A DNA stretch of 64,000 bases from Streptomyces sp. NRRL S-87. Its GTDB lineage: Bacteria > Actinomycetota > Actinomycetes > Streptomycetales > Streptomycetaceae. The translations under genes and the position numbers were made by a program. How positions within the stretch are numbered: the first letter of the stretch is position 1; every line of letters starts with the position of its first letter. The stretch lies in assembly GCF_000719335.1 (NCBI RefSeq), contig NZ_JOGB01000039.1:1-64000 (forward strand). Direction: 5' to 3'. The notes below the pieces were generated by a model, which did no database searches, had not been told where the DNA came from, and saw only the letters and a program-made list of their open reading frames with translations. Below, in pieces: positions 7,914 to 17,838 of this stretch.

Positions 7914-9758
7914 TCAGAACAGCAGGTCGCCCTTCGCCCAGCCCGAGTCGACCTTCACCCGGGCCGCGAAGGCCGCCGCGGCCCGGCCGGTCCCCTTCAG
8001 CAGCCACACCGCACCGGTCCGGTCCACGGCCACCGCGTCCGGACGCCCGTCGGAGGTCAGGTCCCCCGGCACCACCAGCGCCCCGTACGCCGACCAGCCC
8101 GTCGCCACCTTGACCCGGGCCGCGAACGGCGACGCCGCCCTGCCCGTGCCCTTCAGCAGCCACACCGCACCGGACGCGTCCCGCGCCAGCAGGTCCGCCC
8201 TGCCGTCCCCGGTCAGGTCCGAGCCGCCGACCAGGGCGTCGTAGCCCTTCCAGGAACCGGCCAGCTTCGCCCGCGGCTCGAACGGCGCCTTCGGCACCCC
8301 CGTACCCCGGTACAGCCACAGCACGCCGGCCTTGTCGCGGGCGACGAGGTCGGCCTTGCCGTCCCCGGTCAGGTCACCGGCACCGGCCAGCAGGTCGTAC
8401 GCGTTCCACCCGCCGCCGACCTTCTTCGGGTCCCAGAAACCACCACCGTGCTCGGGGTCGGAGAAGTCGAAGTTCCACAGCACACCCGCGGCGTCCCGGG
8501 CCACCACCGGACCGCCCGTGCCCTGCACGGTCAGCGGCGCCAGCTTCGCGAGGGCCGTGTACTTGCCCCACTCGTCGCCGATCTCGTCCGCCCGCTCGAA
8601 CGGGTGCGCGGCCCGACCGGTGCCGATGTGCGCCTTGAGCTTCCCGGCCGGATCGCGACGCAGCACCTGGTACCGCTCGCGCACCGCGGTCCCCCCGCGC
8701 ACGCCGAACGTGCCGTTGCCGCCCGCGTCACCCCAACCCGAGGTGTAGACGTTGTAGTTCGCGAAGGCGTCGATCTTCCAGGCCGGGCTCTTCGCGTTCG
8801 CCGTCAGCCGGTAGGTGATCTTCACGTCACCCGGCCGGACGTTGCATACGAGGCCCTCCCACTTCAACTCGCCCCGCTGGACCACGCAGTCGGTCGCACC
8901 CGCACCGGCACGCACCGACACCAGCTCCACCTTCAACTCGTCCGGGTCCCACGGACGGAAGCCCGTGTGCGGACCGAAGCCGAGCGACAGCACGCCCTTG
9001 TCGATCGCGTGCACCGAGACGGTGTGCGTCACCGAACCGCCCGCCGGCACGTCCGGCAGCGTCAGCGTCGTCTTGTTCTTCTTGACGTGCTCGGCGGTCA
9101 GCACGGTCACGCTGTGCGCCTCGACCGTCCCCTTCACCGGCGAACGGCCCGACAACTGAGCCGCCTTGACCGCCTTCGCGATGCTCGAGCCGCGCGGCGC
9201 GTACGCCACGCCGAAGTGCAGCCTGGTCATGTCCTTCACGGACTCGGCCGCCGCGACCGCCGGCCCCACGTACCCGTTGTCCTCACTCACCGGACACAGG
9301 TAGACGCCCTTCACCGACGGCGACGCCGTACACCCGTCACCCGTCTTCACGGTCATACCGGCCGGGAGACCGCCCTTCGCCCAGGACGCGTCGGTCAGCG
9401 GCGCCTTCGACAGGGCGTACACGAGCGTGCCGTCCGGCGTGCCGCGCAGCAGATCGGGCTTCAGGACGGCCACCGAGCCGTCACCGGGCGGAACGACGTG
9501 GTCGAGATACGTGAACGAATAGGCCTCGTCGGCCCGGACCCCGCCCGCCGCGGCGGCCGGCATCGCACCGACCACCCCGGCGGCCACGAGCGCCGCACAG
9601 CTGACGAGAACTCCCCCGACGACACCGGGACGCCGCGCGCCCCGGCCTTCCTTGCGATCGCCGCGGTCCGTGCGGTCCGTGCGGTCCGTGCGACCCGTGG
9701 GATCCGTGCGATCAGTGCTGCCGATGCCGTTGATGTCTTCGCGCAATTCGCGCTCCAC
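7914..9758 (-). CDS. secreted FG-GAP/VCBS-like repeat protein (paralogue 1)
   Basis: About 614 aa, secreted. The N-terminus carries repeated TDR units followed by an Ala/Val-rich signal or anchor segment ending in AAAAGG. The middle third has beta-rich segments shared with its neighbour (TVLTAEHVKKN, PDVPAGGSVTHTVSVHAID, DELKVELVSV). The C-terminal third holds three good copies and one degenerate copy of DLTGDGKADLVARD-type units with following WLL(K/Y)GTG, the FG-GAP/VCBS blade pattern in which DxDGxxD binds calcium. The start is uncertain; the GTG at 9758 was chosen because upstream residues look non-coding. It is clearly a tandem paralogue of the next gene. Its function is unknown, probably cell-surface or extracellular. 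Confidence 0.82.
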   Translation of the reverse strand: MERELREDINGIGSTDRTDPTGRTDRTDRTDRGDRKEGRGARRPGVVGGVLVSCAALVAAGVVGAMPAAAAGGVRADEAYSFTYLDHVVPPGDGSVAVLKPDLLRGTPDGTLVYALSKAPLTDASWAKGGLPAGMTVKTGDGCTASPSVKGVYLCPVSEDNGYVGPAVAAAESVKDMTRLHFGVAYAPRGSSIAKAVKAAQLSGRSPVKGTVEAHSVTVLTAEHVKKNKTTLTLPDVPAGGSVTHTVSVHAIDKGVLSLGFGPHTGFRPWDPDELKVELVSVRAGAGATDCVVQRGELKWEGLVCNVRPGDVKITYRLTANAKSPAWKIDAFANYNVYTSGWGDAGGNGTFGVRGGTAVRERYQVLRRDPAGKLKAHIGTGRAAHPFERADEIGDEWGKYTALAKLAPLTVQGTGGPVVARDAAGVLWNFDFSDPEHGGGFWDPKKVGGGWNAYDLLAGAGDLTGDGKADLVARDKAGVLWLYRGTGVPKAPFEPRAKLAGSWKGYDALVGGSDLTGDGRADLLARDASGAVWLLKGTGRAASPFAARVKVATGWSAYGALVVPGDLTSDGRPDAVAVDRTGAVWLLKGTGRAAAAFAARVKVDSGWAKGDLLF

Positions 9759-9910
9759 ACATGAAGGCGACAGTGTGCCTGCCGCGGCAACGTCATGTTC
9801 CCCGCATGACGTGCGCGGACCGTACAACACCGGCTTCTGTTACAAAGTTTCAGCCCCCGCCCACCGGCCGACACCGACGGGCGAGGGTCCGAACAGCACC
9901 AACGGGCGCG

Positions 9911-11626
9911 TCAGAACAGCAGGTTGTACGCCTTGAACCCGCCGGCCGCCTTCACCCGGGCCGCGAGCGGCGCCGCCGCCCTGCCCGTGCCCTTGTGCAG
10001 CCACACCACTCCGGCCGCATCACGCGCCAGCAGGTCCGGCCTGCGGTCACCGTCGAGGTCCCCGAAGCCCACCAGCGCGTTGTACGCGTTGTAGCCCGTG
10101 CCCACCTTCACGGGCTTCCCGAACGGCGCCGCCGCCCTGCCCGTACCCGGGCGCACCCACAGCGCGCCCGCCCTGTCCCGCACCACCAGGTCGGCCCTGC
10201 CGTCACCGGTCAGGTCGTTGCCGCGGACCAGCGCGGTGTACTGCCACCAGCCCGAACCGACCTTCTTGCGCGGCGCGAACGGGGCACCCGGCGTCCCGGT
10301 CCCCTGGTACAGCCACAGCACACCCGACCCGTCCCGCGCGACCAGGTCCGCCTTGCCGTCCCCCGTCACGTCGGAGGTCCCGACGAGCGCGTCGTACGCG
10401 TTCCAGCCGGTACCGACCTTCACCCGGGACCGGAACACCCCGCCGTCACCGGAACTGCGGTGGTACCAGAGCACCCCCGCCCTGTCCCGGGCCACCGCAC
10501 CCTGCCCGGTGCCCTGGACCGTGACCGGCGCCAGGGTCGTGATCGCCGTGTACCGGTTCCAGTCGAACGTCCCGCCCAGCGCCGTGTCGAAGAACTCGCC
10601 CTTCGCCCGGCCGTCGTACGCGATCACGTCGCCGCGGGAGTCCCGGGCGAACAGCTTGTACCGCTCCACCACCGGAACGTCGCTGCGCACCCCGAACGAC
10701 GACGCGGCCCACGGGTTCCCGGTACCAAAGCCGTACACCTCGTACGACGCGATCGCCTTCAGCCGCCACGCCGGCGCCTTCGCCCCCGCCGCCAGCGTGT
10801 ACGACACCGTGTAGTCACCCGGCGCGGTGATCGTGCAGCGCGCCGAGGCGCCGTACGGCTCACCGATCACGTGGTCGCAGGACGGCACCTTCCTGCCGGT
10901 CGCCGAGACCGCCGTCACCGCCACCTTGAGCTCGTCCGCGCCCATGTCCCACCAGCGGTAGCCGCGCGCGGGCTCGAAGGAGACCCCGAACTCGGCGGCG
11001 TCCACGGCGTGCAGCTGCACCGTCTGCACCACGGAACCGCCGGCCTTCACGTCCGGCGTCGACAGCTTCATCGTGTTGCGCGCCACGTGCGCCGCCGTCA
11101 GCGCCGTCACGGTGCGTGCCGCGTGCCGGCCGTCCTCCGGGCGCCCGGCCGCGGTCTGGGCCTCCCTGACGCCCTTGGCGACGCTCGCGCCGCTGGGCAC
11201 GAACGCCACGCCGTAGTACGCCTTCGTGCCGTCCTTGGCCGAGGCCGCGGCCGACACGTTCGGGCCGTTCACCGCCCAGCCCTCGAAGTCGCACAGGTAC
11301 ACCCCGGCGACCCCGGCCTTCGCCGTGCAGCCGTTCTTGTCCACCGACAGCCCGGCGGGCACCCCGCCGGCCGCCCATGTCGGGTCGTTGAGCGGCTTCC
11401 GGCTCAGGGCGAAGACGAACGTGCCCTTCTGCTCCGCGCCGGTCTGCGAGCCGGTCGACATCCGACCCAGCTCGGCCCAGCCCTCGCCGGGCTGCACGTT
11501 CCAGTCCTGCACGCCGTCGAAGCGGAAGCTCGGGTCGTCCGCGGCCACCGCGCCCCCGGCCCCCGCCAGCAGCAGCGCCACCGCCCCGCCCACGGCCGTC
11601 ATCCTGCGCACGAAAAGTCCCCCCAT
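9911..11626 (-). CDS. secreted FG-GAP/VCBS-like repeat protein (paralogue 2)
   Basis: About 571 aa. A compact signal peptide (RRM then a Val/Ala/Leu core ending GGAVAAD) leads into the same architecture as the downstream gene: beta-rich middle (TVTALTAAHVARN, PDVKAGGSVVQTVQLHAVD, ADELKVAV), then three DxTGDGxADLVxRD units each followed by LW(L/V)xxGTG. It ends in the same Y/LLF C-terminus as its paralogue (KAYNLLF and KGDLLF). Starts at 11626 (ATG) or 11602 (ATG) are both possible. Roughly 150 bp separate the two genes. A tandem duplication followed by divergence is the simplest reading; the ligand or substrate is unknown. Confidence 0.83.
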   Translation of the reverse strand: MGGLFVRRMTAVGGAVALLLAGAGGAVAADDPSFRFDGVQDWNVQPGEGWAELGRMSTGSQTGAEQKGTFVFALSRKPLNDPTWAAGGVPAGLSVDKNGCTAKAGVAGVYLCDFEGWAVNGPNVSAAASAKDGTKAYYGVAFVPSGASVAKGVREAQTAAGRPEDGRHAARTVTALTAAHVARNTMKLSTPDVKAGGSVVQTVQLHAVDAAEFGVSFEPARGYRWWDMGADELKVAVTAVSATGRKVPSCDHVIGEPYGASARCTITAPGDYTVSYTLAAGAKAPAWRLKAIASYEVYGFGTGNPWAASSFGVRSDVPVVERYKLFARDSRGDVIAYDGRAKGEFFDTALGGTFDWNRYTAITTLAPVTVQGTGQGAVARDRAGVLWYHRSSGDGGVFRSRVKVGTGWNAYDALVGTSDVTGDGKADLVARDGSGVLWLYQGTGTPGAPFAPRKKVGSGWWQYTALVRGNDLTGDGRADLVVRDRAGALWVRPGTGRAAAPFGKPVKVGTGYNAYNALVGFGDLDGDRRPDLLARDAAGVVWLHKGTGRAAAPLAARVKAAGGFKAYNLLF

Positions 11627-11770
11627 GTCCGGCGGCCCCACGGCCGCCCCCCACGCAACGGCTCCCCGCCGCCGCGCCGGGACGCTAACACGCCACCGAC
11701 CTGCCCCTTCCCGCCACCCGCCGCATCCCGGAGGCGCTCACGCCTCGCTCTGCACGACACGCAGGCATGA

Positions 11771-11805
11771 CGAAGGCCCCCGGCCGGAGGAGCCGGGGGC
11801 CTTCG
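11771..11805 (-). terminator. perfect 14-bp hairpin downstream of tRNA-Thr
   Basis: A perfect 14-bp inverted repeat (11771-11784 and 11792-11805, arm CGAAGGCCCCCGGC) with a 7-nt loop lies just beyond the 3' end of the tRNA on its strand. There is no U-tract, as is normal for Streptomyces terminators. It may also protect the upstream end of the FG-GAP locus. Confidence 0.8.
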
Positions 11806-11810
11806 GGAAG

Positions 11811-11884
11811 AGCCGCCTGTCGGAATCGAACCGACGACCTCAAGATTACAAGTCAAGCGCTCTAGCCAACTGAGCTAAGGCGGC
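11811..11884 (-). tRNA. tRNA-Thr (anticodon TGT)
   Basis: The minus strand folds as a tRNA: acceptor arm GCCGCCT/AGGCGGC, D-arm GCTC-AGTTGGCTA-GAGC, T-arm GTCGG-TTCGATT-CCGAC and discriminator T. The anticodon loop CTTGTAA gives anticodon TGT (Thr). No CCA is encoded. The anticodon stem CTTGA/TCTTG has two T-T oppositions (positions 28-42 and 29-41), which is unusual. A plausible -10 (TACACT on the minus strand) sits about 15 nt upstream of the 5' end. Confidence 0.92.
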
Positions 11885-11972
11885 ACGTCCGTGCAGTGTA
11901 CCCAGGCCCGGCAGTGCCGGTCGTTCCGATTGCCGGCGGGGTGGGCCGTACGGAATCTCACGTACCCGGGTG

Positions 11973-12001
11973 CTGACAGACGACGGCCGGGCGGGTAGCG
12001 T
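11973..12001 (+). promoter_or_regulatory. sigma-HrdB-type promoter of msiK
   Basis: The -35 CTGACA (11973-11978) is separated by exactly 17 nt from the -10 TAGCGT (11996-12001), a near-consensus housekeeping promoter. The predicted start near 12008 leaves a leader of about 80 nt that contains a CCGGCA/TGCCGG hairpin (about 12056-12073) just before the GAAGGGA ribosome-binding site. Confidence 0.7.
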
Positions 12002-12089
12002 CGCGGGGAAGTCCGCACTGTGGACTAGACCCATCCTTCCTTTACTCGGATCGTCCGGCACGTTCCTGCCGGTGAAGGGACGCATCACC

Positions 12090-13178
<1,089 letters not shown>

Positions 13179-13197
13179 GGCCCAGTGAGGCGGTGTT

Positions 13198-13230
13198 GGA
13201 CGGGGGCGGCCGCTGCGGCCGCCCCCGTCC
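13198..13230 (+). terminator. perfect 15-bp terminator hairpin of msiK
   Basis: A 15-bp perfect stem (13198-13212 and 13216-13230) with a CTG loop lies 20 nt after the msiK stop. It is purely G+C, with no T-run. Confidence 0.85.
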
Positions 13231-13421
13231 GGCGTTCCCGGCCCCGGCCCCTGGCGCCCGGCGCGTGCGGGTCCCGCCGCGGCCCCTCGGACGGATAACC
13301 CACCACACCGGGAAGTTTCGAACCCCGCCGTCAACTCCCCATTCGAAAAGCCACGTCGAACCATCCCCCGACAGGGTGACTAAATGTCTCCAAATCTTCA
13401 CCGAGCGCTACTCTCGCCCTC

Positions 13422-13835
13422 GTGACCCACTCTGCCCGCCGTATCGGCCGATCCCTCGCCCTGGTCCTGCCCGTCGTCCTGGTCCTGTCCGGGACCCTCG
13501 CGGTCACCATGGTCCCCTGGGCCGACAACACCCCGTCCCAGGTCCTCACGGCCTCCGCCGAGAACGTCTCCACCCGCGCCAAGCCCAGCGCCCCGCAGGA
13601 CGTGCTGCGCGACAAGCTCCTCGGGGAGCTCCAGGAGACGAAGGACCCGGGTGTCGTGCTCACGCACCTCCAGCAGGAGGTCAACAAGCGCCCGTCGCTC
13701 TTCGACTACTGCGGTGTGATCGCCCACGCGATCGGCGAGGCCGCGGCGCGCCTCCAGGGACCGACCCTGGCGCAGAAGGCCGCCCGGCCGGTGTGCGACA
13801 CGTCGTACGCCGCCGGCGTCGCCTCCTTCCGCTGA
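13422..13835 (+). CDS. small secreted/membrane-anchored hypothetical protein
   Basis: A 137-aa protein with an N-terminal hydrophobic segment (about residues 10-32) preceded by HSARRIGRS, either a signal peptide or a single anchor. The mature part is mostly helical and contains two Cys (DYCGVIAHAIGEAAARLQG and RPVCDTSYAAG) that could form a disulfide outside the cell. I do not recognise a characterised family. The start is GTG with no strong ribosome-binding site. It lies alone between msiK and the nucleotidyltransferase on the same strand. Confidence 0.72.
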   Translation: MTHSARRIGRSLALVLPVVLVLSGTLAVTMVPWADNTPSQVLTASAENVSTRAKPSAPQDVLRDKLLGELQETKDPGVVLTHLQQEVNKRPSLFDYCGVIAHAIGEAAARLQGPTLAQKAARPVCDTSYAAGVASFR

Positions 13836-13998
13836 GCAGACAGACCGAGAGACCCTCCGGGGCCGGACCGCTCCGAGCACGGTCCGGCCCCGCCGTACGC
13901 CGTCTCCCCTCCCGCCGTACGCCTCCACCGCCCGCCCGGCGCACACGGCCGTCCCCCCTGCCGTACGCACCGGTACGGTCCCGCATAGGCTGCGGGGC

Positions 13999-14760
13999 AT
14001 GACGGACCCCTCAGCCACCGCAGCAGCCCCGACGGCCGCGCTCGCCGCCGCCCCGACCCAGGCGGTCGTCCTGGCCGGCGGCCAGGGCTCGCGGCTGCGC
14101 CCGTACACCGACGACCGCCCCAAGCCGATGGTCGAGATCCCGGGCACGGGCGTGCCGATCATCGGCCACCAGCTGGCCTGGCTGGCCGCCGAGGGCGTCA
14201 CGGACGCCGTGGTGTCGTGCGGGCACCTCGCCGAGGTCCTCCAGGACTGGCTCGCCAAGGCGGATCTGCCGCTGCGCGTGACGACCGTCGTCGAGACCGA
14301 GCCCTTGGGGCGCGGCGGCGGCCTGAAGTACGCGGCCGCGCACCTGCCGCATCCGGACCGGCCCTGGTACGCGACGAACGGCGACATCTGGACCCGGTTC
14401 TCGCTGCGCGAGATGGCTGCGTTCCACGAGGAGCGGGCGGCGACGGCCACGCTGGCGCTGGCGCGGCCGCGGATCCCGTGGGGTGCGGTGGAGACCAACG
14501 AGTTCGGGCACGTGCTGGACTTCATCGAGTCCCCGCCGTCGCCGTTCCTGATCAATGCGGGCGTGTACGTCTTCTCCGCCGAGTTCGCGGGCCTGCTGCC
14601 CGACCGGGGCGACCACGAGCGCACGACGTTCCCGCGGCTGGCCCGCGAACGGCGGCTGGCTGGCTTCCCGTTGCCGCAGGGGGCCTACTGGCGGGCGATC
14701 GACACGGCGAAGGACCTGACCGAGGCGGCGAAGGAACTGGCCGCCCAGCGGGGCGTGTAG
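13999..14760 (+). CDS. sugar-phosphate nucleotidyltransferase family protein
   Basis: A 253-aa NTP_transferase protein. The nucleotide-binding signature is AVVLAGGQGSRLRPYTDDRPKPMVEI, with the catalytic GxGxRLxPxTxxxPKPM pattern and the sugar-phosphate Lys. Later motifs EPLGRGGGLKYAA and ATNGDIWTRF contain the metal-binding Asp. It ends after about 250 residues without a left-handed beta-helix domain, so it resembles glucose-1-phosphate or mannose-1-phosphate nucleotidyltransferases of the RmlA/ManC-like short type. The sugar is unknown. The nearby rml remnant makes a former sugar-nucleotide locus conceivable, but nothing in the sequence ties the two together. Confidence 0.86.
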   Translation: MTDPSATAAAPTAALAAAPTQAVVLAGGQGSRLRPYTDDRPKPMVEIPGTGVPIIGHQLAWLAAEGVTDAVVSCGHLAEVLQDWLAKADLPLRVTTVVETEPLGRGGGLKYAAAHLPHPDRPWYATNGDIWTRFSLREMAAFHEERAATATLALARPRIPWGAVETNEFGHVLDFIESPPSPFLINAGVYVFSAEFAGLLPDRGDHERTTFPRLARERRLAGFPLPQGAYWRAIDTAKDLTEAAKELAAQRGV

Positions 14761-14910
14761 GGCCTGTCGGGTCCCCATCCCCCGGCTGCCCGGCCCTGAG
14801 CCGTCGGGCAGCCGGAGCCTTGGGCCGTCGGGCGGGCCGGTCCTGAGCCGTCGGACGCCCCCGGCCGCTCTCCGGGGGCATGGGGCGGGGCGCCCGAGGC
14901 ATGCGGAAGG

Positions 14911-14937
14911 GCCCGGCACGTGCGACACGTGCCGGGC
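14911..14937 (-). terminator. 12-bp hairpin between convergent genes
   Basis: Arm GCCCGGCACGTG (14911-14922), loop CGA and a perfect complement (14926-14937). It lies 29 nt after the DoxX-family stop and serves the minus-strand gene, possibly both convergent genes. Confidence 0.75.
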
Positions 14938-14965
14938 TCTCCGTGCGTGCGACGGGCGTCGCGGG

Positions 14966-16585
14966 TCAGCCGAGGAGGCCGCCCACCAGTCCGCCGCCGC
15001 CGGCGGCGCCGCCGGGCTTCTCGGGCTCGGTCGAGCCGCCGCCTCCGGAGGAGGAGGAGCCGCCGGTGCTCGAGCCGCCCGAGGCGCTCGGGCCGCCCGA
15101 GCCCGCCGGGGTGTGCGGGGCGCTGGTGCGCGGCGCCTTGGTGCGGTGCCGTCCGGTGCCCGCCGTGGCGGTCGGGGACTCGGCGCCGACCGTGGCGGTC
15201 TCGCGCGTGGCCGGGGTGGTGCGGTGGTGCTCGGGCGACTTGGACGGCTCGGCCGAGGGGGAGCCGGAAGCGCTCGGCCGGACCCGCTTGCGGGGCTTGG
15301 CACCGGGTTCGGTGGGCAGCGGTGAGCCGGGCAGGTAGTTGCTCGGGGCGTCGCCGGGGCCGGGAACGGTCACGACGGTGGTGGAGCGGACGGCACCGCC
15401 GAGGACCGAGCCGATGAGCAGGGTGAGGCCCACGACCACGGTGGCGATGAGGGTGCCGCGGCGCAGCACCCGGCGGCGCAGCTCCCAGAGGGTGGAGCGG
15501 GGTCCGAGGGTGCGCCAGGCCTCGCCGGTGAGGCGGCCGTCGATGGAGTAGATGGGGGCGCCGGCGATGAGCAGGGGGCTCCAGGCGGCGAGGTAGATGA
15601 TGTCCGGGGCGTCGTAGGCGGGGACGGTCTTCCAGCTGACGGTCATGAGCAGGGCCGCCGAGAGCAGCGCGCCGATGCCGGCGGCGAACCGCTGCCAGAG
15701 TCCGAAGACGGTCAGTACGCCGACGATGACCTGGAGGAAGGCCACGCTGAGGCCGGCCCCGACCGGGTGGGCCAGGGCGAAGTCGCGCAGCGGCTCGGCG
15801 AGGGCCCAGGGGTGGAGGGTGTGGAGCCAGGTCACCATGGAGCCGCGTTCGCCGCCGTCGAAGTAGACGGGGTCGCAGAGTTTGCCCATGCCGGCGTAGA
15901 TGGAGATGAAGCCGAGGAAGACGCGGAGCGGGAGGAGGACGACGCCGAGGTTCATGCGGCGGTCCGGGTAGTACCCGTGGCGGACGGGTGGTTCGGAGCT
16001 CTGGCGGCGGGCGGCGGCGAGTTCGGCGGCGATCTCCTCGTCCGTGTAGGCCGCCCCGTCGCCGTGGGGCGCGGCCCGGTAGCCGGAGTCGTAGCCGCCG
16101 TACGCGCCGCCGCCGTAGGGTCCCGGACCGGCGGGGCCGGGGAGCGTGTCGCGTACGGGGGCGAGGAGCTGGGTGTCGTCGTCGTGGTGGCCGCGCTGCT
16201 GGCCGATGACGGCGGGGGTCGGCATGGTGTCCTGGAAGAGGTCCACGCGGGGGATGACCTGGGTGGCTCCGGCGTCCTCGCGCAGGGCGCGGGCCTGGTC
16301 GGCCTCGCGGACGGCCTGGAGGAGGCCGCCGGTGGCCGCGGCGCCGCCCGGTCCGGCCTTGCCGCTCCACACCACGGGGGTTCGCCGGCGCGTGCCCGCG
16401 GCGGCGCCGGTGGTGCCGAGGACGGGCATCCTGGGCGCCGCGGCGCTCTTCGGCCGCGGTGCGGGGGCGAGCTGCACGCGGAAGCTGGCGTGGTTGACGA
16501 TGACCTGCGCGGGGTCGCACGGCACCTTGACCATGCTCAGCGAGGGCTGGTCGTCGAACCTCGGCGTTCTGGTGTCCACACTCAT
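14966..16585 (-). CDS. DoxX-family membrane protein with long disordered termini
   Basis: A 539-aa membrane protein. Residues ~1-205 are cytoplasmic and disordered, rich in Ala, Pro and Gly, and contain ATQVIPRV and DTQLLAPV short motifs. A DoxX core follows (about 215-385) with four to five membrane segments, starting LGVVLLPLRVFLGFISIYAGMGKL and including FLQVIVGVLTVFGLWQRFAAGIGALLSAALL. One more membrane segment (TLIATVVVGLTLLIGSVLGG) precedes a ~130-residue Ser/Pro/Gly/Thr-rich extracytoplasmic tail. DoxX proteins are linked to redox or thiol stress in actinobacteria. The ATG start is followed at once by MSVDTRTPRFDDQP. It diverges from the rml remnant. Confidence 0.85.
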   Translation of the reverse strand: MSVDTRTPRFDDQPSLSMVKVPCDPAQVIVNHASFRVQLAPAPRPKSAAAPRMPVLGTTGAAAGTRRRTPVVWSGKAGPGGAAATGGLLQAVREADQARALREDAGATQVIPRVDLFQDTMPTPAVIGQQRGHHDDDTQLLAPVRDTLPGPAGPGPYGGGAYGGYDSGYRAAPHGDGAAYTDEEIAAELAAARRQSSEPPVRHGYYPDRRMNLGVVLLPLRVFLGFISIYAGMGKLCDPVYFDGGERGSMVTWLHTLHPWALAEPLRDFALAHPVGAGLSVAFLQVIVGVLTVFGLWQRFAAGIGALLSAALLMTVSWKTVPAYDAPDIIYLAAWSPLLIAGAPIYSIDGRLTGEAWRTLGPRSTLWELRRRVLRRGTLIATVVVGLTLLIGSVLGGAVRSTTVVTVPGPGDAPSNYLPGSPLPTEPGAKPRKRVRPSASGSPSAEPSKSPEHHRTTPATRETATVGAESPTATAGTGRHRTKAPRTSAPHTPAGSGGPSASGGSSTGGSSSSGGGGSTEPEKPGGAAGGGGLVGGLLG

Positions 16586-16780
16586 CTAACCGAGTGATCA
16601 GTGTTTAGGACACTGCCTTGACAGCACCGATGTGTCCATGACCCGTCAAGATCCGGCCATTCCTCCCACTGGAGAACGTCTGAGCGACCCCGGCTACCGA
16701 ATCCACCCCGACAGTTCCCTTCAGGCCCACGGGCGGCCGACCGCCTTGTCGCCCAACCTGCCCGACCCTAGGGTCAATTC

Positions 16781-17649
16781 ATGGACCTGTTGATAACGGG
16801 TGGCGCCGGATTCATCGGCTCCCATTTCGTCCGCTCCGCCCTCAGGGGTGAAATGCCGGATATCGGAAACGGCCGCATCACGGTGGTGGACAAACTGACG
16901 AGGGCGGGAAATCCGGCGAACCTCCGTGCCGTGTGCGCCGACCCGCGATTCCGTTTCGTGCCGGGGGACATCTGCGACGCCCGGCTGATGGACCGGACAG
17001 CGCCCTCAGACACTCCGTCGGACGTTTCGTCCACGTCTCCACCGATGAGGTCTACGGATCCGTCGACGAAGGATCGTGGACGGAGTCCAGCCCGCTGGCG
17101 CCCACCTCGCCCTATGCCGCTTCCAAGGCGTCCGCCGACCTCATGGCACTGGCCTACCACCGCACCCACGGCCTCGACGTCGTGGTCTCCCGGGGCTCGA
17201 ACACGTACGGGTCCCGCCAGTTCCCCGAGAAGCTGATCCCGCTCTTGGTCACCAATCTGATGGAAGGCCTCCCCGTCCCCCTCTACGGGGACGGCCGGAA
17301 CGTGCGCGACTGGCTCCACGTGTCCGACCACTGCCGGGCCGTCGGCCTGCTCCTGGCAAAAGGCGGGCCCGGCGAGGTGTACAACGTCGGCGGCGGTACC
17401 GAACTGACCAATGCGGACATCACCGCCCGCCTTCTGGCGGCCTGCGGCGCCGGATGGGAGATGGTCGACCGGGTGGCGGACCGCAAAGGGCACGACGCGC
17501 GCTATTCGCTCGACATCCGGAAGATATCCACCGAACTCGGATACGCCCCGCACCGGAAATTCGACGAGGCGCTGGAGGAGACGATCCGGTGGTACGACCG
17601 CAACCGGTCGTGGTGGCGGCCGCTCAAGGCGAGCGCGGCACTGACGTGA
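16781..17649 (+). pseudogene. rmlB: dTDP-glucose 4,6-dehydratase remnant (internal deletion and frameshift)
   Basis: Two out-of-phase pieces of RmlB/StrE-type dehydratase. The first frame gives the start and Rossmann motif LLITGGAGFIGSHFVRS and ends after FVPGDICDARLMD. The second frame resumes with VGRFVHVSTDEVYGS and then carries YAASKASADLMAL (catalytic YxxxK), SRGSNTYGSRQFPEKLIPL and the usual C-terminus. Compared with the family, roughly 50-60 residues between GDICD and FVHVSTDE are missing, including the HFAAESHVDRS region, and the frame shifts at the junction near 17005-17015. The protein cannot be made intact. It heads a degenerate rmlB-rmlD-rmlC set. The remaining halves are well conserved, which suggests recent loss. 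Confidence 0.88.
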
Positions 17650-17795
17650 CGCTCCGCCGGCTCGTCACCGGCGCCGCCGGCATGCTCGGCCGCGACGTCG
17701 TCGACGCCCTGCGGGACAAGGGGCACGAGGTCACCGCGGCAACCCGTTCCGACCTCGACATCACGGACCCGGCCGCGGTGGGCCGCAGTACGGGC
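17646..17795 (+). pseudogene. rmlD: dTDP-4-dehydrorhamnose reductase fragment
   Basis: A GTG overlapping the end of the rmlB remnant starts TLRRLVTGAAGMLGRDVVDAL, then DKGHEVTAATRSDLDITDPAAV, the first ~45 residues of RmlD. Homology stops near 17780; the remaining ~250 residues are gone and the frame runs into antisense rmlC sequence. In another frame the bases 17790-17830 read HPTWSVALAHRL, which resembles the TTWxxFA segment near the RmlD C-terminus, so the gene may be an internal deletion with a tiny 3' scrap left. Confidence 0.8.
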
Positions 17796-17838
17796 ATCCG
17801 ACCTGGTCCGTGGCGCTCGCCCACCGGCTCGTGGCGGG

